A model generated the notes under the pieces. That model was not told where the DNA came from, did no database searches, and saw nothing but the letters and a program-made list of their open reading frames with translations. A DNA stretch of 64,000 bases from Porodaedalea pini. Taxonomy: Eukaryota > Basidiomycota > Agaricomycetes > Hymenochaetales > Hymenochaetaceae. The stretch spans positions 1,178,001 through 1,242,000 of the forward strand of contig NBAY01000001.1 in assembly GCA_002794775.1 (NCBI GenBank), read 5' to 3'. Position numbers and translations under genes: made by a program. This document shows, in pieces, positions 1 through 11,043 of the stretch. How positions within the stretch are numbered: the first letter of the stretch is position 1; every line of letters starts with the position of its first letter.

Positions 1-947
1 CAAGTAGTACGTGGCCCGCCGCATGGGAAGTTGGAGGAAACTGGCCTTACGGTGTATGTCATACTCTCCGATGTCTCCACTCTGCTCTGATCTCATGACT
101 TCGCTTTTAGGGTGAGGTTGATATCGTTGAAGGAGTGAATGATGTCAGTCCAAATCAGGCTACATTGCACACTGGACCTGGTACGTTGAACGCCCAGCGA
201 TGGCGGGAAAACGACTAAATCTCGTCTTATCAAGGCTGCACGATGTCTGGCCAAGTACAGACTGGGTGAGCTAACAGTCTGAAGCGACCGCACCATGCTA
301 ATTTGGCTGGTCTGGGCCAGGACAACCGCTGGCACAGACTGTGATTCCTTCGACAACAGCAACTCCGGTTGCGGGGTGAAAGTGAACAAGGCAAACAGTT
401 ATGGCCCACCATTTGACAGCAACGGCGGCGGCTGGTATGCCATGGAACGTACAAGTTCTCACATCAACGTCTATTTCTGGGCTCGTAACGATGGTTCCGT
501 GCCGAGCGATATCAAGAAAGGCGCCTCAACCATCAATACAGGCAATTGGGTATATTTTCTACTCTATTGTATGCTATTCACATTTGTTGATGAATTCCTT
601 TATGATCAGGGGACACCGGTCGCGAATTTCCCTAGTAACAACTGCAACTTGAACTCTGAGTTCGCCCCAAACAATATCATTATCAACTTGACCTTCTGTA
701 AGCCCCGTTGTCATCGCTAACGTCATAGTCTTTACTGACCAGTCTATCAGGCGGAGATTGGGCTGGAGCTTCTTCCGTTTACGCAGCCTCCGGATGTCCG
801 TCGACCTGCGTCGGTAAGTAAAACAAAGTCCTTGAAGCTCCACTATAAACTCTCATATCTGCTATTTGATCAGATTATGTAAACAACAACCCATCTGCAT
901 TCGTGGATGCTTACTGGCAGTTCAACGCCTTGAGGGTGTACACGTAG
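1..947 (+). CDS. GH16 family endo-beta-1,3(4)-glucanase, 3' part (start outside window)
   Basis: Secreted-type glycoside hydrolase family 16 protein, expected to cleave beta-1,3/1,4-glucans of fungal or plant cell walls. The gene enters the window already coding (frame from base 3) and reads WPAAWEVGGNWPYG, then GEVDIVEGVNDV. This holds the GH16 catalytic ExDxxE motif (nucleophile and acid/base Glu). My splice model is exons 1-53, 111-180, 235-265, 321-549, 610-697, 751-813 and 874-947, all with GT-AG introns of about 52-60 nt and matching phases. The 31-nt exon at 235-265 supplies GCTMSGQVQT, the stretch normally seen before the Cys-rich DCDSFDNSNSGCG region. The protein ends ...DAYWQFNALRVYT with stop TAG at 945-947. 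The N-terminal signal or membrane anchor lies outside, so secretion is inferred from the family. Confidence 0.9.
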
Positions 948-1239
948 AATGCGAGCGCAATCGCAACTACAGCCAAAACCAGTGATCACGCTCCTTAATT
1001 TTCCACACTTTTCATCTTACGCTTCAGTCTGCATTTTGTATTTGACCTCAAATTATCGTTGGCGCTCTGTATCATTCAGAAATTGTACTTGTATCCCGTA
1101 TATTGACGTGATTGTTGCAATGTCATTTCTTGTTCCATTCAGGGGCCTGGCGCTTCAATGAATTAGGGAAAAGGGATCGCAGAGATTTTACCGGCGCCAG
1201 AGCCAGAACCGATGTTTTTAACTAGACCATCCGAAAGTC

Positions 1240-2936
1240 TCATACCATATACAGCAACTTTACAGACCCATCCACTGCTCCAAGAGCAATACAACCGCGG
1301 CTCTCAACATAATCCATCGATGTCCACATCTCACCTCCACTTTCAATGGAGCTCAATAGGTCAGCAGAGTGCCTCTCTCCACGATTCGTAGAATTCCAGA
1401 TTGGGCCAGGCCATATCATTGTGCAAAGCTCTTGCGATCGGCTGCGATCGATATTCGAGCTCACCCATAACGCCGTTCCTGCAGACCCGAGGGCAAGGGT
1501 CGGACAACGCATGAAGTCTCGCCTTGCCGGTATAGTCGAAATGGGATCGGGAGGAAATAGATACGGGCTCGATGATCCTGCCGAAGTGTCTGTCGATGGA
1601 TAGGCAGGATTAGGAGAGATCATGTAATACTTGACAGAATGTATGTCCGACGCCCATGGGTCCCCTTGTTCTGCCCGGACAATTATCACTATTGGCGGAT
1701 ACAGATATGTTGGAATAAAGGCTGGCAGGGGTGCGATCGCAATGCCATCTATCCATCCAAATGTACATGTCTGCAAGGGGTGAACAACTTGCACCGTCTC
1801 GTCCGGTGAACGCAGGACAACATCCGGGAAAAGATCAATGGAGCGTGAGCGAGCCACGAAGATACTTTCATGGGCGAAAAGAACTTGAAGACATTTATTG
1901 TGCTTCAAGGGCACATGTTCAATATCCGCGCGAAAGTAGCACATCTGTAACACTCACTTGTATAACCTCATCTGGCTCTTTAGCACCCTTGAGAATGGCG
2001 TAGTGCTCGGTTCGCCAATTTAGAATGCGCGTCTCGGAATATTCGTCACTGATGACTAGAAGGTCACCATCTAGCAAAATAGGGCTGTAGTCTGTATCCA
2101 GCACTTTAATAGTCTGAAATACGACCGTTTCGTGGGTTTCAGCCATTGGCCTGATAGACTGGACTTCGATGTATCGCTTCCTAATAAGAAATCAGCCTAA
2201 GAAAGCCAAAGCACACCATAAATTAAAATACGTACTGCAGCGAATAGTGATCTAGCGACAATGCTAGGCAAGCATCGCTGGTGATGTTAGAATCTACTGC
2301 GACGTCCTTGATGGTTGCCCCTTTACAGAACCATTCGCCAACCTTTGTCGGAGCTTGGTTTTCGATACGTTGTAGATCCCAACACGCGATCACCGGCCAG
2401 ATGCCCTCGGAAAGCGTAATGATCCATTCGTGCTCTCGCCTTAACATAAAATGTACACTATGCAGGCCATTGAGCGGACCACCCATGAAAGAGAGTGTAT
2501 GGTGTGGCTGACGATCTGGGCGGGTCCAAGCATTTCTGAGAGCGAGTGCACGTCGTGTTCGCCGCTCCAGCTCGACAGCATCGATATCGTCCAAAGATGT
2601 ATAAGGGAAGGGAAGGCCTTTATCTATAACAAGGCGGTTACATGCACTCAGCCAGACAGATCGGTATCGGGTGAGTTCGTTGAGGCGTCTGCATGTCTGT
2701 GTAAGTCAGAAATTGAACGGGCAAAGATCGCTCCTCGCTAGAAACCTTACTTGACGAATAGATAAAATGCTGTTGACTTGCAAATGCTGGAGCACACTCA
2801 AGAGAATGTCTTCCGATAGATTCAGGAGCTCTATCGTCATTTGTGGTTGAGACTCGAAGCAGGTCTGGGAGGGTGTGATGCTCTGACGGCGCCGGTCGCG
2901 GATTCGATTCCCGTATCGGTCAAATTGTTCAGTCAT
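1240..2936 (-). CDS. F-box domain protein
   Basis: Probable substrate-recognition subunit of an SCF ubiquitin ligase. The N-terminus (about residues 35-75) reads LLNLSEDILLSVLQHLQV followed by ILSIRQTCRRLNELTRYRSVW, the usual fungal F-box pattern. The remaining roughly 430 residues resemble the beta-rich C-terminal part of the large Agaricomycete F-box families. Its end, AVDGSVKLLYMV, looks like a propeller-type strand, but no clear WD40 or LRR repeats are visible. The model is 2936-2751, 2696-2236, 2180-1958 and 1902-1240. The three introns are 54-55 nt with GT-AG borders, and the spliced length (1533 nt, 510 aa) is in frame. Such genes are numerous and fast-evolving in basidiomycetes, so the target cannot be guessed. 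It is transcribed in the same direction as the thioesterase gene upstream (3060-5183), with only about 120 bp between them. Confidence 0.87.
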
Positions 2937-3059
2937 TTGTCTATAGATGTTCTACCGCTGTCTAAGTGTTTTGACGGAACACAATTCTCTAATATACAAA
3001 GTGGCATTTGTGTGATAAGCTTAGGCGATTTGAGATTCTGAACTTCCGACAGAAGAGAT

Positions 3060-5183
3060 CTACCACGGCTTCCTTAAACCCCGGATTTGCGCGCCATACT
3101 CTAATGCGCGCCGCCCTTCAATCCACGCCATTGATTCTGTGGACATATAAAGCATTTATCAGCATATTTAGTTATTTTAGACAAAAATGATAGCACGGAA
3201 AGAAGGGTGGAGAGAGGGTGGACATGGGATGATATTAGCTGCGAAGAGCGCACCTGTGTAAGTCTGTGGGACAACCATTCGGTGCAGAGGCTCGCTATTA
3301 GGATTACGCTCTCCCCAAGTGAATTTGAAGTCGTTCGTATGCAGCTCAGTTCCGGTCTTTACATCAATGACGTTCGCTTGGACGAAAACATGCTGGAGTA
3401 CTGAGTCAATAACCATCGTGAGAGGCTAAAGAACTAGGACACACCACGACAGCGGGGAACTCTTCGCTGTTAGTGTGCGTTACTTGTGCGGTGAGGCGGA
3501 GAATTGAACCAATGGAAACGGGTCGTTCGAACCAAATTCCATCAAGAGACAGGAAGCGAAGATGGCGCTTCCTCGCAAAGAGCGATGCGGTCGTGAAGCC
3601 GAGCTACAAGGAACCGCAAAAATGTTCACTGAGTGAGAAAGGTTCAATGGGAGGTGATGTCGCCCACCTCATAGGCCAACCTCATGAGGTAACCTATGAT
3701 AAGATGAAGTCATTGGCACAGCGTTGACGAATAATAAAGGAGAAAGCCACCTCCAAAGACCTTCTGGTGTACGCTAGTTGCTCAGGTATCAGCGGGGCGT
3801 GAACACGCCATAAAGTAGGGGAATACGTACTTGCGTTCTTGCGGAAACATCAACTGAGTCCTCTCAAGTTTTGTATCGCTCATCTGAACCTTCTCGCAGG
3901 GCTCAGCGGTCCCGTTTCCCGTGCCATTGCGATGCTGCAAGCTGCTAAGGTAAACGTTATGCAGAGCTTGCGCCTCTTCAAAAGATGGTGGAACACGAGA
4001 AAGTGAGTGCTGAGAAAGAAACGCTTTACGACCCTTATGAGCTACTGATAGTCAGAAGAGGAACAGGTTTCATGACGATACTTCCGTACCTTCACCGATG
4101 GACAGGAGATCGTTTTCTTCTGGAGTGGACGTGATGAGAGGATTTACAGGTCGCGCCTTGTGCGTCGCTGCATCTCTGCACACCATCGAGAATCGACCTG
4201 AGAGGAAACATTGGCGAGGATTTGAACACGAGTTTATCACGAACCGAGCATCACGGTGTGTTCTACACCGCCTTTTTCTAAGGCTTCCATCTTGACTACG
4301 ATCTCCATCGAGCTACGTCCGGTGTAAATAACATGACCGCTGAGGCGAAGGTCGCGCACGGGATGAAGGTTAGCGAGCATGTCCAGCCTTCGTGTACCAT
4401 CAGTTCAATATCTTTAATCTCAAGATGCACATTATATATCGCACCTATCGACTGCCGCAGTCACAATATAGAACCCACGTTCCTTGACCTTACCAACAGT
4501 TTCCGCCGCCGGGCCGAGCATATGTTTGTACGCGATAGAACCCGCGAGCGAGTCAAGGTGTTCCATGAGCTTGCCCGTACGTATGCCGCCCCATGCGTTG
4601 ACGTACTGCTCAAGAAGCGGCGGAGACGAAGCGAATGGGAGGTCAATCTGTGAATACGAGTCGTGCATGTGCCGGGCAGGCAGATCTGCCGGACTTTGCG
4701 GCGGCTGTGCCTCGCGGACGGGCTCTGATGCATCCCGCAGAGAGTTGAGCAACATCTCGGACCAAGGGCGCTTGGAACGCATGGGCATGATCCTGTTCAA
4801 TTGAAAACATCACTGAGCCGGAATCTGAGAGCTTAAGCAACATTGCGTATTCACGAGCGGTGTGCCGGGTTGGAACGCGCGCCTAGCAATTGACCGAGCA
4901 ACCTTCAAGTTGAGCAGCAAATTGAAACACAGTAAAAATTGATACTTACGGACTAGATCTAGCAGTCTGTCAATAGCCATCACATCGTGCGTCTCAACTT
5001 GAGCTTCCGTAGCGTTTGCGTTGGCCGCCGCCTGTGGTCCAGAATTCTGTGCATTTTGCAAACGCAAGCAGCTGCTCGCAAATTGACGCCACGGTCTAGC
5101 TTGAGGAGTTTAGTATTATGTTTGAGTTATCGAGTTATTACCTTACCCGACGGTATGGAACGTTTGAGTGATGCAAACAGCAT
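3060..5183 (-). CDS. Mitochondrial acyl-CoA thioesterase, ACOT9-like (double hotdog)
   Basis: Predicted to hydrolyse acyl-CoA to free fatty acid and CoA in mitochondria. Recognisable family blocks in order are YVNAWGGIRTGKLMEHLDSL, VDRLDMLANLHPVRDLRLSG, GRSSMEIVVKMEALE, GRFSMVCRDAATHKARPVNP, GYLMRLAYELGFTTASLF, DGIWFERPVSIGSIL and LHRMVVPQTYT. These match the two hotdog domains of ACOT9-type enzymes. I start it at ATG 5183 (MLFASLKRSIPSARPWRQFA) because this basic, Ser/Arg-rich N-terminus fits a mitochondrial presequence and splices in phase. Early exons are 5183-5147, 5099-4950, a 28-nt exon 4882-4855, and 4792-4445. At least nine exons are needed, and the stop is TAG at 3060-3062. The gene looks intact. 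Its upstream region is cut by the LINE/chromovirus insertion at 5296. Confidence 0.88.
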
Positions 5184-5284
5184 CGTGGACAAAAAGTAGA
5201 TGCACACTCAGACTCTCAGAGGCAGAAGTGCGTCAGATTGGAGAAGGCTGCTAAATATGGGTGATCGACATTCGGTACAGTCCC
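5184..5284 (-). promoter_or_regulatory. ACOT9-proximal half of a divergent promoter, split by a transposon
   Basis: Only about 100 bp separate the thioesterase start codon from the target-site duplication of the LINE. The other half of the original intergenic region is 17890-18110, in front of the TSC2 gene. Joined, the two pieces give roughly 330 bp between divergent start codons, a typical shared fungal promoter. No clear TATA box was identified in this piece. Function is inferred from position only. Confidence 0.5.
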
Positions 5285-5295
5285 GTGACTCGGCG
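5285..5295. repeat. LINE copy 1 target-site duplication, left copy
   Basis: The 11 bases GTGACTCGGCG recur exactly at 17879-17889. Between the two copies lies the complete LINE plus the nested LTR element, so this is the target-site duplication made by the LINE insertion. Confidence 0.85.
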
Positions 5296-6974
5296 TTTAT
5301 AAGATCTGCTATCTACTACTAACAGACACCCAACCGCATAGGAGAAAGAAACAAACGACGAGAAATACTACGTAGAGCTCAGAATTGTGGTGCTGGGTAA
5401 TTGGGGGAAAATAGACGTAACAAAGGGTGAAAGAATGTAACTAAAGGTAGAATGATGAAGGTAGATCGGATAGGAGGGGCATGCTGTCCGGAGGGCGACG
5501 GAATGAAAAATATGCAAATTTAAGCAACAGAAGAAAATTATTTGGGCGGAACCAGTCCGGGAAGGAAAAAGGTAGGGAACGTTGGTGATAAAGGCCATTT
5601 CTGACAAGTGCAAAGAAGGGGCAAACGTTAAGAATGTGGTGGACATCATGTTTGATACACGCTGGGTCCGGGCAACGCAGTTGGGGGTTTCGGTCATGCA
5701 AATCGAGCGTGTTCAACATCAAGTTGACAGCACGTGTTAGAACTGTATGGTGTATCCTCTTCCTGGGAGAAAGCTTCAAGAACGGGTGCAGGGATTGCAT
5801 AGGATGAAGGATGAATGAGGACGGCTCGAGAATAGAGCGGTGTCCCCGCAGGTTAATGATATTGGCTTTCCAATCTCGTAGAAGGTTGAGATGTACTTGC
5901 GCCTTCAGGTTAGGGAGTGAATCCGGTGCAGGCTCGGAATGGTGATTAGACGTGGCATCTTTCACTAATTTATCGGCTTTTGAATTGCCCAATACTCCGC
6001 GGTGTGAGGGGAGCCATTGGACCGTGATATGAGAGGCCTCATGGTGGAGGGCGAGAAAGATTCCGCATAGACGGCAGAAGGTGATGATGAAATCCGCATG
6101 TCGCTCATTGTTGGAAAAGATAAGCTGGACGCAATTAAGCGAGTCCGAGACGATGTGAATGTGGATGGGCGTGAAGCATTTTGCTAGTAGGGAGGATATA
6201 CAATGCATGGCTGCAATGAGCGCTTCCTGCTCCTCAAACAAGATGTTCGAGTGAGAGTGCGCTACTGAGGAAAAGACAGCTAGTTCCTGTTGATTGTGCA
6301 TGATGATGAATCCGTGACCACCGTTGTGGGAGCCTTTGGCATCTGGAATGATGGAGCCATCTGAGAAGATAAAATACTGGTAAGGAGGGGGGTGTAAAAA
6401 GAAAGAATTGAAATCACAAATAGCTTTCTGTCATTGCATAGTAGAAGGGATAGGAGTCATGATGAGCCGTGAATGAATAGGAGTAAACGGGGGAAGGCAA
6501 TAACTTTGGGGATCGAAATACCAGGAAGGAGAGACGAAACTAAGTATTGGTTGCGCGAAGGGCTGTGTTTGGAATGCGAAATGTACAACAATAGGAAACG
6601 TTGAGAAAGAGCACGGATAAAAAGAGGGAGGGGTGGACATGATAAAAGGGATTCGGCTACCGACGGATGAATGGTTTTATGGAAAATTGAGTGAAGGAAT
6701 TGGTTTTGCACTTTCTGGAGAATAGAAAGAGATGACGATTCAGGAAAAAGAACAGCGCCATAAATGGCGACTGAGCGAATTAGGCCGAAATAAAGGAGAC
6801 GTGCATATTGAAGGTAAGCACCGTTAGACCAGTTAAAAAGAAAATGGCATTGGTGTAAAGTAGAAATGGCTTTATTGGCCCGAGCCTCGAAATGGAGCTT
6901 GGGCGAAAGGTCATAAGTAAGGATGACACCTAGCCATGTGAGGTGATGCGAAGGGGGGATGACGCGGTTGTTGG

Positions 6975-6979
6975 GTAAG
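6975..6979. repeat. Chromovirus target-site duplication GTAAG, left
   Basis: GTAAG directly precedes the left LTR and is repeated at 13277-13281 directly after the right LTR. Five bases is the usual duplication size for Ty3/gypsy integrases. Confidence 0.92.
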
Positions 6980-7392
6980 TGTTAGGCGGGAGTCCGGGAG
7001 ACGACTCGGACTGGGCAGGCCTCGGCTGACTGTTGTCTGGGACGTGCTATACTCGAGCGTAGACTCGGGACACGCTTACTCAGGCTAGGTCGTCGCGGAG
7101 GTAAGAGGATTAATACAAGTCTAAACTAATACAAGGGGGACGAGTCTCACCTAGGTCGTCGCGGAGGTAAGAGGAAAAGCAGAACAAGGAGTTCATGCGA
7201 TTCCTGAGACCTCATATAGCGACGACCGTGAGACTATATTACCTAACATTACATAACGAGTGGGAATGGGACAAATGAAGGCAGTGTGGGAATGATTGTG
7301 TAAGATGGGTAAATATAATGAAAAGGACGGATATAATAAAGGAAATGGTAAAAGGGAAAATAAAGGAAAAGGTGAAAGTTCAGGTTCTAACA
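6980..7392 (-). repeat. Chromovirus 3' LTR (element orientation)
   Basis: 413 bp, same sequence as 12864-13276. It contains a 25-bp direct repeat (7085-7109 and 7151-7175) and the 11-mer (7175-7185) that is the exact complement in the self-priming pair. The polypurine tract abuts it at 7393. Confidence 0.95.
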
Positions 7393-7408
7393 TTACCCCC
7401 CCTTCAAG
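7393..7408 (-). promoter_or_regulatory. Polypurine tract of the chromovirus
   Basis: On the coding strand the last internal bases are AAGGGGGGGTAA, directly followed by the LTR start TGTTAG. The purine run is the expected plus-strand primer. It simultaneously encodes the final Lys-Gly-Gly and the stop codon TAA (7395-7393) of pol, leaving no 3' untranslated spacer. Confidence 0.85.
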
Positions 7409-10152
7409 GTTGGGCGTCCCGACCAACCATGATCGCGGTCGTCAGGCTCAGTGTCGACGAAGAGCGGACGGAGTCGTTGACGAGGGATGTCAAGTTTCCG
7501 AGGTGCACCGGGATGTTTGAGGTAGAACTCAGCGATCACCTCCTTCGCGTTCTCGCCGAAGTCCATCTCAGGCTGCCAAGTCGGTTCATTGTAGCCGACC
7601 CACTTGACAAGGTACTGTAGTTTCCCTCGGTGCAGACGTGAGTCTAAGACTTCCTCGAGTTCGTACTCCTCCTCGTTGTCGACGATGTCTGGCGGCGGCG
7701 GCGGCGGTTGTTTCTGGCTTTCAAAGGACGGTTCGACGGCGGGTTTCAACAGGGCTTCGTTGAAGACAGGGTGGACCTTTTTCCATCGCTTCGGGAGTTT
7801 GAGCTTGTACGCGCTCGCTCCTACCTTGTCGACTACGTCAAAGGGGCCGTACCATTTGTCTGCGAGTTTCTTTGTTGGCGAGTCCGTACTGATGTTTCGC
7901 CCATCAAGGAAGACCTTGTCTCCAGCCTTGTACTCCACTGAAGCTCCTGCTGTCCGGTCATGGTATCGCTTCATGTCCTCTGCTGCCTTGACTAGGTTGT
8001 CCTTAGCAACGCGATGAGTCTCCTTGATGTGCTTTGCGAATTCTTCCGCTGACATGTTAGCAGATGAGGTTCGCGTCGTGTCGAAGCTTAAGGGGTGACG
8101 TCCTGTGTTCGCGTAGAAGGGGGACATCTTCGTTGCTGAGTGTTCACGGTTGTTGTATGCGAACTCTGCGAGGGGGAGCCAGTCCTTCCAGTCCGATTGC
8201 CGATGGTTAACGAAGAGTCGAAGGTACTGTTCGAGCTCTTGGTTAACGCGTTCTGTTTGACCATCCGTCTGTGGATGGTACGCTGTCGACGGGTTGCCTT
8301 CAATGTGCAGAAGTTTGTACAGCTCCTTCATCATCGACGCATCGAACTGCGTGCCTCGGTCATGGATGATCTTCTTTGGTAGGCCATGGAGGCGGAAGAC
8401 GTGGTCGCGGTACAGCTGGGCCATGCCTTCTGCCGATAGCCTCGTCGTCGTCGGGATCGCGTGCATCTGCTTCGAGAATCTATCCACGAAGACACAGATC
8501 GCGTTGTGTCCCTTGGAGTCTGGGAGCTCTCCGATTAGGTCGACCGTAACAATTTCCCAGGGTCCTTCAGGGACAGCGTTTGGATGGAGCGGTCTAGACC
8601 TCGACGTTCTTAAGGCTTTCGTCCGTTGACAACGGTCGCATCCTCGGACGTATGCTCGGACGTCGGAGAACATCGATGCCCACCAGAAATCGCGACGGAC
8701 GAGCTCTACTGTCTTCGACGCTCCCGGATGACCAGCCAGAACCGAGTCGTGGCACTCCCGCAACACGGCCTCCTTTATTGTCGATGGAACATACACCTTG
8801 CCTTTCATTCGCCACAACTCGGCGACCTCCACCAAACCCGTAGGCCTCTCCGACTCGTCCTGCGCCCTCTGCGCTTCACCTACTCGTTCCATCACCTCGT
8901 CGCGCGATGTCCGCACCACTCCACGGTTCAACCACTTATCCTTGATGAACACGACCCCATCGTTGTCATCCTTCCCCTGATCGTAGCCCGCCATGCGCGA
9001 TAGTAGGTCTGCCTTGCCCATCGTTTTGCCCGACTTGTGTTCGAGGTGGAAGTCGAATTCTTCAAGTTCAGTCCGCCAGCGAGCTTGGCGATAGCTCAGC
9101 TTCTGCGCCGACCTGAAGTAGGTGAGGTTGGCATGGTCGGACCAGATTTCAATCTTGTGGCGAGCGCCAAGGAGGTATTGCCGCCACTCCTTGAGCGCCG
9201 AAACGATCGCGAGCATCTCCTTGTCGTAGATCTCGTAGTTTCGTTCTGCCGATTGAAGTGCCTCTGACCTGTAGGCGATCACTCTCCACTTCCCTTCCTG
9301 CTTCTGCAACAACACACCACCGAGTGCAAAGTTCGACGAGTCCGCTTCTACGCGGAAGGGGCCCTCGTCATTGGCGATGGCTAGGACTGGAGGTGAGCAG
9401 AGACGTTGTCTCAGCTCCTCGAACGCCTCCTGCTGTTCGGTCTCCCATACCCAGTCCTTCTTGCCCGTTAACGACGTCAACGGTCGGACCACCTTGCTGT
9501 AGTCCTTAATAAACCGTCTCAGCCAGTTTCCCATGCCGAGGAACTGTTGCAGCTCCTTGAGGTTCCGTGGGACTGGCCAGTTCGCAATCGCCTCCGTCTT
9601 TGTCGGGTCAGCCCTGATCTCGCCATTGCCGATGATGTGGCCGAGGTATTTGACGACCTTGGCGTCAAACTCGCACTTCTCCGGTTTCAGGTACAGGCCA
9701 TTTTCTCGGAGGATCTGGAGTACGCGCCTCGACGTGTCGATATGCTCCTCGATGGTTTCTGAGAGGATCAGGATGTCATCGAGGTATACGATGATCAAGT
9801 TCGCATAGATTAGGTCCTTAAAGATGTGGTTGACAAAGGCCTGGAACGTGGCCGGCGCGTTGCAAAGACCAAAAAACATGACCGTCGGTTCGAAGAGGCC
9901 CATGTTCGTGCGAAACGCTGCCTTCCATTCGTCACCCTCGCGGATCCGGATATTGTAGTACCCCCAGCGAAGGTCAAGCTTAGTGATGTACTTCGCTTTC
10001 TTGACCTTGTCGACGAGTTCGTCAATGAGAGGGAGGGGATACTTGTTTTTGATTGTACCGTCATTGAGCTTACGGTAATCCTGGATCGGGCGTAGTGATT
10101 TGTCGGCCTTCTTAATGAAGAAGAAGGGCGATGCCATGGGCGATATTGACCG
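7393..10152 (-). CDS. Chromovirus pol, distal part: RT, RNase H, integrase, chromodomain
   Basis: Enzymatic polyprotein part of the LTR element, about 915 aa in one open frame. RT begins near SPMASPFFFIKK and carries the catalytic YLDD near residue 120 of this segment. RNase H follows (FRVEADSSNFALGGVL, then YEIYDKEMLAIV, then IWSDHANL). Integrase has the H-H-C-C zinc site (HDSVLAGHPGASKTVEL, then CDRCQRTKA). Its DDE core is seen in VDLIGELP, IIHDRGTQFDA and HPQTDGQTERVNQ. A chromodomain (EYELEEVLDSRLHRGKLQYL, then VKWVGYNEPTWQPE) lies near the C-terminus and probably directs integration to marked chromatin. The reading frame is the same as the protease segment but separated from it by one TGA (10155-10153). 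The stop TAA abuts the LTR. Confidence 0.95.
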   Translation of the reverse strand, partial: RSISPMASPFFFIKKADKSLRPIQDYRKLNDGTIKNKYPLPLIDELVDKVKKAKYITKLDLRWGYYNIRIREGDEWKAAFRTNMGLFEPTVMFFGLCNAPATFQAFVNHIFKDLIYANLIIVYLDDILILSETIEEHIDTSRRVLQILRENGLYLKPEKCEFDAKVVKYLGHIIGNGEIRADPTKTEAIANWPVPRNLKELQQFLGMGNWLRRFIKDYSKVVRPLTSLTGKKDWVWETEQQEAFEELRQRLCSPPVLAIANDEGPFRVEADSSNFALGGVLLQKQEGKWRVIAYRSEALQSAERNYEIYDKEMLAIVSALKEWRQYLLGARHKIEIWSDHANLTYFRSAQKLSYRQARWRTELEEFDFHLEHKSGKTMGKADLLSRMAGYDQGKDDNDGVVFIKDKWLNRGVVRTSRDEVMERVGEAQRAQDESERPTGLVEVAELWRMKGKVYVPSTIKEAVLRECHDSVLAGHPGASKTVELVRRDFWWASMFSDVRAYVRGCDRCQRTKALRTSRSRPLHPNAVPEGPWEIVTVDLIGELPDSKGHNAICVFVDRFSKQMHAIPTTTRLSAEGMAQLYRDHVFRLHGLPKKIIHDRGTQFDASMMKELYKLLHIEGNPSTAYHPQTDGQTERVNQELEQYLRLFVNHRQSDWKDWLPLAEFAYNNREHSATKMSPFYANTGRHPLSFDTTRTSSANMSAEEFAKHIKETHRVAKDNLVKAAEDMKRYHDRTAGASVEYKAGDKVFLDGRNISTDSPTKKLADKWYGPFDVVDKVGASAYKLKLPKRWKKVHPVFNEALLKPAVEPSFESQKQPPPPPPDIVDNEEEYELEEVLDSRLHRGKLQYLVKWVGYNEPTWQPEMDFGENAKEVIAEFYLKHPGAPRKLDIPRQRLRPLFVDTEPDDRDHGWSGRPTLKGG

Positions 10153-11043
10153 TCAAATGCGACCCGACTTCAGATTTTCATCAAGGAAGTCCTTGAGTGA
10201 CTGCTGCTCAGTTGGCGTGAGCGGGTAGATCTTACAGTCGCTCGGTTTGAAGTCGGGCTTCAAGTCGATGACATGGTCCCAGGGTCGATGTTCCGGCAGC
10301 TTCTCAAAGCCTTTTTCGCTGAAAACATCGGCGTAGTCGTTGAGGTATGCGGGCCAGGACGCCTTGTCCATTCGCATCTCACTCACCCTCCTCATCTGCT
10401 CCACCACCGTCTTCACCTTGCCTAGGTCCTCCACCGGCTCTCTCTCGATCGCACATTCTTCTGGACAGCGGGTGAATTCGATCGAACCCATTTTCCAGTC
10501 GACTTCCGGATTGTGACGTCGAAGCCAGTCGTATCCTAGGAAGATGTTTGATGACGCTAGGGACGTTACCGCGAGGACAATCCTCTCCTGGTGACGGCCG
10601 ATCATGAGCTCGACGTCAACGTACTCCTCGATCAATCCGGCCTCATTGTGCGTGCCATCGGCGTTGAGCACCGCGAGGGGTCGAATATAGCGTTTCGTTT
10701 CCAATCCGTACCTCTCGACGAACCTGATGTCGATGCAGGATCCCGTGCATCCCGAATCCACAAGGGCATGCGCATCTACCTCTCTCGCCTCACCCGCTAT
10801 TTCATGCTCAACGGTCAGGAGAAGGTCCAGCTGGCGTCCGCCAGTTCCTCTCACGAACAGTTGCTCGTACTCTTCATCTTTGTTCACACCGGTGGGGACT
10901 TCGTAATCGGGAAAACCATCGACGTCGTTTGCATCTATGTATTGTACAGACGGTTGGTTATATTTTAGCGAATCCGGATTCGAAGTCCCTTGTTCTTCTC
11001 GGTCAGCCGCCCCGATGGCTACGCCTGACCACTCGCAAAACCC
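10153..11043 (-). pseudogene. Chromovirus pol, proximal part: aspartic protease, ended by a TGA
   Basis: This frame opens at the frameshift site (11043-11037), one base back from the gag frame, and is open without stops to 10155. It contains the retropepsin motif ALVDSGCTGSCID followed by the strand-like LGYDWLRRHNPEVDW typical of Ty3/gypsy proteases. It then runs into the RT connection (PLTPTEQQSLKDFLDENLKS GRI). The TGA at 10155-10153 lies in the same frame as RT, exactly where related elements read an uninterrupted GRIR-type stretch. This is consistent with a CGA-to-TGA transition. In this copy RT and integrase would not be made without readthrough. Confidence 0.85.
11001..11043 (-). promoter_or_regulatory. 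Programmed -1 frameshift signal between gag and pol
   Basis: In the gag frame the codons are CAG GGT TTT, forming the canonical X XXY YYZ heptamer GGGTTTT (11043-11037). A 6-nt spacer (11036-11031) is followed by a stem GGTCAG (11030-11025) pairing with CTGACC (11006-11001). The gag stop TAG (11021-11019) sits in the loop. A -1 shift puts ribosomes in the open pol frame. All three parts and spacings are read directly; activity is inferred. Confidence 0.85.

Noticed and set aside
10153..10155. TGA between protease and RT as a programmed readthrough stop
   Set aside because: The element already has a frameshift cassette. A second TGA in gag and similar changes in the LINEs make a point mutation more likely, though copies should be compared.
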